From: Zerene cesonia
Taxonomy: Eukaryota; Arthropoda; Insecta; Lepidoptera; Pieridae
DNA length: 64,000 nt
Direction of reading: 5' to 3'
NCBI RefSeq assembly: GCF_012273895.1
Contig: NW_024045137.1
Location: 558,001-622,000 of the forward strand
Under the pieces are notes generated by a model that had not been told where the DNA came from, did no database searches, and was given only the letters and a program-made list of their open reading frames with translations. The translations under genes were made by a program, and so were the position numbers. Below are positions 57,763 to 64,000 of this stretch, in pieces. Positions within the stretch are counted from its first letter, which is position 1, and every line of letters starts with the position of its first letter.

Positions 57763-58762
57763 NNNNNNNNNNNNNNNNNNNNNNNNNNNNNNNNNNNNNN
57801 NNNNNNNNNNNNNNNNNNNNNNNNNNNNNNNNNNNNNNNNNNNNNNNNNNNNNNNNNNNNNNNNNNNNNNNNNNNNNNNNNNNNNNNNNNNNNNNNNNNN
57901 NNNNNNNNNNNNNNNNNNNNNNNNNNNNNNNNNNNNNNNNNNNNNNNNNNNNNNNNNNNNNNNNNNNNNNNNNNNNNNNNNNNNNNNNNNNNNNNNNNNN
58001 NNNNNNNNNNNNNNNNNNNNNNNNNNNNNNNNNNNNNNNNNNNNNNNNNNNNNNNNNNNNNNNNNNNNNNNNNNNNNNNNNNNNNNNNNNNNNNNNNNNN
58101 NNNNNNNNNNNNNNNNNNNNNNNNNNNNNNNNNNNNNNNNNNNNNNNNNNNNNNNNNNNNNNNNNNNNNNNNNNNNNNNNNNNNNNNNNNNNNNNNNNNN
58201 NNNNNNNNNNNNNNNNNNNNNNNNNNNNNNNNNNNNNNNNNNNNNNNNNNNNNNNNNNNNNNNNNNNNNNNNNNNNNNNNNNNNNNNNNNNNNNNNNNNN
58301 NNNNNNNNNNNNNNNNNNNNNNNNNNNNNNNNNNNNNNNNNNNNNNNNNNNNNNNNNNNNNNNNNNNNNNNNNNNNNNNNNNNNNNNNNNNNNNNNNNNN
58401 NNNNNNNNNNNNNNNNNNNNNNNNNNNNNNNNNNNNNNNNNNNNNNNNNNNNNNNNNNNNNNNNNNNNNNNNNNNNNNNNNNNNNNNNNNNNNNNNNNNN
58501 NNNNNNNNNNNNNNNNNNNNNNNNNNNNNNNNNNNNNNNNNNNNNNNNNNNNNNNNNNNNNNNNNNNNNNNNNNNNNNNNNNNNNNNNNNNNNNNNNNNN
58601 NNNNNNNNNNNNNNNNNNNNNNNNNNNNNNNNNNNNNNNNNNNNNNNNNNNNNNNNNNNNNNNNNNNNNNNNNNNNNNNNNNNNNNNNNNNNNNNNNNNN
58701 NNNNNNNNNNNNNNNNNNNNNNNNNNNNNNNNNNNNNNNNNNNNNNNNNNNNNNNNNNNNNN
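57763..58762. other. Assembly gap, exactly 1,000 N
   Basis: Placed between genes D and E. The sequence resumes only 139 bases before the start codon of gene E. Confidence 0.98.
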
Positions 58763-58901
58763 TTGTGTCAAGTGTCATTGTCCAATATTGGCATATTTTG
58801 AGTTTTATCATGTAAATAATATATTGATTTTTCAGTAAATGAGTATTTTAATCAATTATAAATAATAATCCACATAGAATTATTAAAATAATATCTATAA
58901 T

Positions 58902-61900
58902 ATGAGTGTGAAAAAGGGCAAAGGTCCTGTGTTTGATCCTGGAATGTGTCGGTGTTGTGGTACGTTGAAGAAATGTAGGGTTCTTAACGTTGAATACGAA
59001 AGTTTGGGCAAAAAGGAAGTATATTCGGATATGATAATGGATTGTTTCGGTTTATTGGTAAGTATTTTTAATAATAGTTCTATCGAATCGAAGTAAATAA
59101 GAGAATGTCTCGAACACGTCAGTGAAAACGTGTATCTGTTTGAATTCTTATTATGCTTTAAGGAATTAGATGAAGAAAATTTTTATTCTAGATAGAATAT
59201 AGAAAGGAGGTTTTATTCTTTGAGTAATTTTTTGAAGCGCCATTCTTTTATCATTGGGATGTATTGCTCCAAATCAAAGTACACATTTGTTTATAACACA
59301 ATAGCTAAATTCGTCAATTTACAAGATTATAAATAAAATTCCACTAATATTTATTGGAAACTGACGTTTTTTCTTATATATATATATTCAAAACTTATGA
59401 GTGTTTAGTTTATCGTATTTTTGGCTATACCAACTGTACCAAAGAGGTGATATGTAAATTTAAAATGCAATTTCAGCTATCGCACTTAGACGATGTACCC
59501 TCGGACCGGCTGGTGTGCGCCGCCTGCGTGCACAGGATACGCGATGCATACGCATTTCGACAGCAAATCCTACGCTGCGAAGAGGCGTTCCTACAAGCGA
59601 AGATTTATGATGAAGATGGTATGGTAGTGGATATTGAAAGAATTTTGTTTCTTTATTCACTCACCCATTACACCAGCACTTACTAGTAAAAACAATAAAC
59701 TGTAACACACTGGTTATTAAGAGTAATCTTAATATTGAAATTGCGTGTCACATTGTTGTCCGCGATGGACTCCTACACTACTCAACCAATTTTAATCAGA
59801 TTTGCACATTATGTAGTTTGAACTAACTTAAAAGATACAATGGTTTATATTTGTACTAGCTGCGCTTCACCGCTTTTATAATTAACTAGCTTTTGTCCGT
59901 AGCTTCGCACACATTAAATTTGCAGTAGTTTAATAGATGTTATTATACATATAAACCTCCCTCTTGCATCTCTCTATCTATCAGAAATAAAGCCCATCTA
60001 AATCCGTTGTGTAGTTTTAATCTAAGCAAACATACAAAGGGACAGATGCAGGAAGTGAGTTTGTTTTATAGTATACTAGACGCTCGTTCCGGCTCCGCAT
60101 GGATATCAAGGTTCCTGTTACATCCCAAGGGAGCATTTAATTGGGATAAAAGTAACCTATCACCCAAGTCAGCTCATACCCTGTCCATATACAAATTTAT
60201 ATGATTATTTGTATGATTAGAGTGATACTATGCTAATATTATCTATACTAGCTGTGACCCGCGGTTGAAACCGCGTAAGTCCGTATCCCGTAGGAATATC
60301 GGTATAAAAAGTGCCTATGTGTTATTTCAGTTGTCCAGCTATCTACGAAGCAAAATAGTATTATTATTCACCAATAGATGTCAGGAAAAAAAAAACACGA
60401 ATTAAACACGAACATGACATTTTCATATTTCTATATATATACATATATATATACAAGAATTGCTCGTTTAAAGGTATAAGATATAATGATGATAATATTA
60501 TCTACTTACAGACCAACCGCTGAAGCCACCAGAGAAATTGGAAATTAAACTGGAACCGATGGCGGAAGACGAGTCGCGACCGGCCACGCCGCTGGTGGAT
60601 GCCCTTGATGATCCGCCTTGTATGGTTCTAGATCTGTATGCTGCTATGAATGATGATGATTAATTTAAATTGTAACCATCTTGAAAAAAGGGGAGGGGAT
60701 GTCCCGTTCTTTATTTAAATGGCGTTTCGATAATGCTGAATAGATAATAAATAATGCTCTGAAGACATTTCAGAACGAATGTAGTTAAAGATTTTGACCG
60801 ACTTGAAAAAAGGAGATAGTTCTATGTTCTCTTGTTTATTTTAAATGACTTCTGATAAACTCTAACGACATTTCAGAGCGAATGTAGTTCAATATATTCA
60901 CCGACTTGAAACAAAGAAGAATTATGTATAACTGTATTTTTTATTTTATTTTTAGTTTTATAGCATTGAAATGCTTTATAATTGCTATGGTTTGGCAAGA
61001 AACGCGGGTTCGAATCCCGAAGAAAGGGTTGACAGAGGGGATGAAAGTTTGTTATTGTCAAACTGATTTTGATGAAACTAGGTATGATGATGGAGCTAAA
61101 CGTGCGAAAGAACAAACCATACATTTTAATGAGAAGAAAATACTCCTAACCATGGTACCATTAACCGCGGGCGATAAGCTAGTTTTGCTATATTTTCTTA
61201 GATTTTATTTTTAAAATATCTTCGAAAAACATATACCATTAAGAATTTAATTAAATATTGTTTATTTGTACCAATTAACGCTAATATTATATTTCCAGGC
61301 GACATAAAAACCGAAAACCCACTCAGTGAGAAACCGCAAGAGCGAGACAAAGTGACAAATGATGTTCCAGCGGAGAAGCCACTCGCTCGAGTGCCCGCGA
61401 AGGGCTGCGATGAGTTTGTGAGGTGGAAAGCGGCGACACCGGTGCAGAAACCTAGTTAGTGTTGTAGTGGATGCTAGATTTAATTTGTCATAAGCAGGCA
61501 ACTGCAGGCAAGCTGGTAGTTCGCCTGAAGCGATCCTAAAGGTGGAACATCCTACTGTCTTTATTTAAGGGGAAAAGGGGTAAGGAAAGGATTGAAAAGT
61601 GAATAGGCTGAATATTAAAGGAAACAGTCTTCATCTGGGTAGTGTACTGTGGGGTAATGTTGATTTTGTCTAGAAAATAATGTGTAAATCATATCATAGA
61701 CACTAGTCCCCGCTCCGCCCGGGTATCGAGATTCCTGTTATTTAAAAAGTGAAGTCCCGTGTCCCCTACTGGGGTATGGGGCAGATTATATACAACTGTT
61801 TCACTGATCCTTTTTTTTTATGGACAAGTAGGTGATTAGCCTTCTGTGTCCTGCCAGACCGAGTCGTTTTGTTTTTATTGTGCGTCCCCACCAGGAATCG

Positions 61901-63771
61901 AACCCAGGACCTCTTGGATCTACGCTCACGCCTTAACTACTGTGCCAAGGAGGCGGTCAGTTTTAAGGGAGCATTTACCGGGATAAAAAGTATCATATCA
62001 CCCAAGTCAGCTCATACCCTGTCTGTATACCGAATGTCATCAAAATCTGTTCAGTGGTTTCAGCGTGATTGAGTGACAAACATCCAAACACGCAAACTTT
62101 CCCATTCACAACGTATCCTTACGTAACGTTTCCAGACATATCAATGTCGACGCTCCAGCAGCGGATGCGCGAGCGCGACCCGAGCTACATGAAGGACACG
62201 AACATATCGACGCTCGTCGAGTTCTCGTACGTGTGCCCGTTCAAGTGTCGGCACAACAACCTGCTCTGCTACTACTGCGGCGAGTGCTTCGCGGACCCGC
62301 AGCTGATGCGCGACCACACCCACGGCCGGCACAGCCCGCGCAAGTTCCGCGTGGTCGAGAACAAGAGCATGATCAAGGTGGACCTGACGCGCATCGACTG
62401 CCGGCTCTGCGCCGCGCGCATCACCAGCCTCGACGAGTTCGTGCGCCACATCACCGGCGTGCACCGGAAGCGCTACTACACCGGCGTCAGGCAGTGGGTG
62501 CTGCCGTTCCGGCTGCTGAAGGACGAGGTGAAGTGCGCGCTGTGCGATCAGCCGTTCCCGTACTTCCACGCGCTGAACAAGCACATGAACGTGCACTTCA
62601 GCAACTACGTGTGCGAGACGTGCGGGCTGGGCTTCGTGGACCGCGGGCGGTTCATCATGCACCAGCAGCGGCACGACGAGGGCAGGGAGCACCCGTGCGA
62701 GATATGCGGCAAGGTGTTCCGCGCGGCGTACAACAAGGACCTGCACGTGGACCGGGTGCACAACAAACGCGGCAGGGTGTACTGCCCCAAGTGCGACGTG
62801 AGACTGATGACGTACCCCCAGAAGCTGAAGCACCTGGTGGAGGTGCACGGGGAGCAGCCGCTGTCGTTCCCGTGCAGCGTGTGCGATAAAGTGTTCGAGA
62901 CCAGGCGCATGCTGACCATACACAGGCGGAAGGACCATCTGAAGGACTACAGGTATCCGCCTGCACTGCGCTGTGTTAACCGACTTCAAAAAACACAATA
63001 AATAGGTGTTCGCTAGCGGGTAATGGGGCAGCTGGTATCTGTTTCACTGATGGATTGTCATGATGGACATGTAGGTGATCAGCCTCCTGTGTCCTGCCAA
63101 CCGAGACATTTCATTTTGTGTTCTNNNNNNNNNNGGGCAGCTGATCAGCCTCCTGTGTCCTGCCAACCGAGACATTTTTCATTTTGTGTTCTCACCGGGA
63201 ATTGAACCCTTTACCCCTCGGTTGTGTGGTTATACGCTCACACGTTAACCACTGTCCCAAAGGAGGCGGTCGACAAAGGGGGAGATTGTCAATTTGACTG
63301 GTTTTTTTTGTGTGTAACCACAGAACTTCTACTGGGTTCATTTTTATGAAAACAGCCGTTTGGCCCTATTTAAATTTGATCTAGTTCTAATAATTTGAAG
63401 GCAGTTTAGTCTTATTTATAATGTTAATTTTTGCTTATTCTATCTATTCCACTTCGTTTGTTTCATACAATAATCGATAATAGAAAATTATGTGAGTTTT
63501 TTCTCGCCTTCGCAGATACGAATGCCAATGCTGCGGGCAGAAGTTCTTCACGCGTTTCGCCCTGAACAACCACATGCCGACGCACACCGGCGAGCGGAAC
63601 TTCAAGTGCAAGGTGTGCGAGAAGTCGTACCCGCGCCTCAAGACGCTGAAGGACCACCTGCGGATCCACACCAACGACCGCCGCTACAGGTGCCACGTGT
63701 GCGGCCAGGCCTTCATACAGAACTGCAGCCTGAAGGGCCACATGAAGAGCCAGCACCCGGAGTACAGCTAG
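58902..63771 (+). CDS. ZAD-C2H2 zinc finger protein, gene E
   Basis: Exons 58902-59057, 59477-59618, 60512-60619, 61299-61454, 62136-62952 and 63516-63771 close in frame to 544 residues. The ZAD ligands are C16-x2-C19 and C66-x2-C69. Linker exon 3 has LEIKLEP, and the start of exon 4 has DIKTE, both SUMO-type motifs. Exon 5 opens with the SYVCPF segment and fingers 1-7; exon 6 adds fingers 8-10. The phase-2 intron between them splits an Arg codon just before finger 8 and is absent from A-D. The exon 3 donor is a non-optimal GTATGG at 60620; without splicing, translation stops at 60661-60663, leaving a 149-residue ZAD-only protein. The coding sequence of exons 5-6 is strikingly GC-rich compared with its surroundings. 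A family G repeat reaches to about 25 bases before the exon 5 acceptor. Confidence 0.88.
59745..60205 (+). repeat. Families K, H and G in series
   Basis: K at about 59745-59870 (TTGCGTGTCACATTGTTGTC), H at 59886-60073 and a 3'-truncated G at 60076-60205. Located in intron 2 of gene E. Confidence 0.65.
60246..60358 (+). repeat. Interspersed repeat, family C (5' part)
   Basis: CTAGCTGTGACCCGCGG to TTGTCCAGCTATCTACGAAG. Located in intron 2 of gene E. Confidence 0.7.
60960..61185. repeat. tRNA-like SINE fragment joined to a reverse family B repeat
   Basis: 60960-61022 holds GGTTTGGCAAGAAACGCGGG and TTCGAATCCCG of the tRNA-like module. At about 61022 it switches to family B in reverse (GGGATGAAAGTTTGTTATTG ... 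CGCGGGCGATAAGCTAG). Confidence 0.65.
61495..61665 (-). repeat. Metulj-like SINE (family D), diverged
   Basis: Contains GCAAGCTGGTAGTTCGCCTG and GGGTAAGGAAAGGATTGAAA. It starts about 40 bases after gene E exon 4. Confidence 0.6.
61698..62110 (+). repeat. Family G repeat split by a reverse family F SINE
   Basis: G runs 61698-61760 and resumes at about 61962-62110. Between them 61762-61955 is a family F SINE in reverse (CACCAGGAATCGAACCCAGG, CGCTCACGCCTTAACTACTG). The outer element is therefore older than the SINE. Confidence 0.75.
63010..63270 (-). repeat. Family F SINE (reverse), duplicated around a 10-N gap
   Basis: GATCAGCCTCCTGTGTCCTG and the following 30 or so bases occur on both sides of the 10 N at 63125-63134. 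The element then ends with its complemented head (ACACGTTAACCACTGTCCCA). It occupies about half of gene E's extra intron. Confidence 0.75.
63125..63134. other. Assembly gap, 10 N
   Basis: Short placeholder inside the SINE in the last intron of gene E; the flanking sequence is repeated on both sides. Confidence 0.95.
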
Positions 63772-63818
63772 AGATGGGGGGGGGGATCGTGAAAGTGGTT
63801 CTTGAATTTATAGAATGA

Positions 63819-63824
63819 AATAAA
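63819..63824 (+). terminator. Candidate poly(A) signal of gene E
   Basis: AATAAA 48 bases after the stop codon at 63769-63771. Confidence 0.5.
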
Positions 63825-63868
63825 ACACCAATCTGTTGAGGCGGGACGCCTTTTGCGCTTTTTAACGA

Positions 63869-63878
63869 NNNNNNNNNN
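63869..63878. other. Assembly gap, 10 N
   Basis: Second short placeholder, about 100 bases after the end of gene E. Confidence 0.95.
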
Positions 63879-64000
63879 GCATCTCCACTGAGTGATATGG
63901 TCTATATGGCCAATTGTGAAATGGGGTAGTGGGAAAAATATCCTAATATGGTTTTTTTTGTATATGAAAAATTTAATCTAAAAAGTTGTAAACATAGAAA

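Noticed and set aside
62141..62998. Long antisense open frame opposite the finger exon of gene E (similar ones at 34489-35361 and 39790-40242)
   Set aside because: Caused by the GC-rich codons of the zinc finger exons; the translations are low-complexity Val/His/Ala/Arg-rich and have no domain or splice context.
1..64000. CRISPR array, operon or bacterial-type system
   Set aside because: Spliced genes, SINEs and poly(A) signals show eukaryotic DNA; no regular direct repeats with unique spacers were seen.

Overview
The window is genomic DNA of an insect, almost certainly a moth or butterfly. The evidence is short spliced exons, an AT-rich background, a dense load of short interspersed repeats of lepidopteran type (GAT-tailed tRNA-derived SINEs, Metulj-like SINEs, elements ending in TTTATAATATTAGTAGG), and an array of ZAD-C2H2 zinc finger genes. 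It is a scaffold, not finished sequence: five runs of exactly 1,000 N and two of 10 N split it into separately placed contigs.

Left part (1-9,714). A five-exon phospholipid phosphatase of the PLPP4/5 type (+, 1,783-4,588; first exon probably outside the window) converges on a single-exon ALG10 alpha-1,2-glucosyltransferase (-, 9,021-7,543). The space between them is AT-rich and empty of genes.

Middle part (10,715-29,500). A large helical-repeat protein is encoded in two pieces. Four exons on the minus strand (17,955-14,007) carry a start codon and about 615 residues. Eight exons on the plus strand (11,239-26,934) carry about 728 residues and the stop codon. Both pieces look like the N-terminal helical region of separase, including a C-x-C-x2-C-x2-P motif. 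The minus-strand piece lies on a contig bounded on both sides by 1,000-N placeholders, exactly inside one intron of the plus-strand piece. My reading is one gene whose N-terminal contig has been placed and oriented wrongly. The gene ends without a C50 protease domain, so it resembles Drosophila three rows (the regulatory half of a split separase). The same contig carries the start of a non-LTR retrotransposon ORF1, cut by the next gap.

Right part (29,540-63,771). Five ZAD-C2H2 genes sit in a row: A (+), B (-), C (+), D (+) and E (+). Each has a ZAD split by a phase-0 intron, two or three phase 1-1 linker exons that hold acidic or basic stretches and a SUMO-type psi-K-x-E motif, and then exactly ten zinc fingers. 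The fingers are on one exon, except in E, where an extra intron cuts the array between fingers 7 and 8. Splice phases close in frame for all five (572, 595, 562, 547 and 544 residues). B, D and E form a close subgroup. The cluster is a tandem expansion of putative DNA-binding regulators; targets cannot be read from the sequence.

Introns and intergenic DNA are filled by about a dozen repeat families, with nested insertions, foldback elements and tRNA-like modules. No rRNA gene, convincing functional tRNA gene or CRISPR array was seen.
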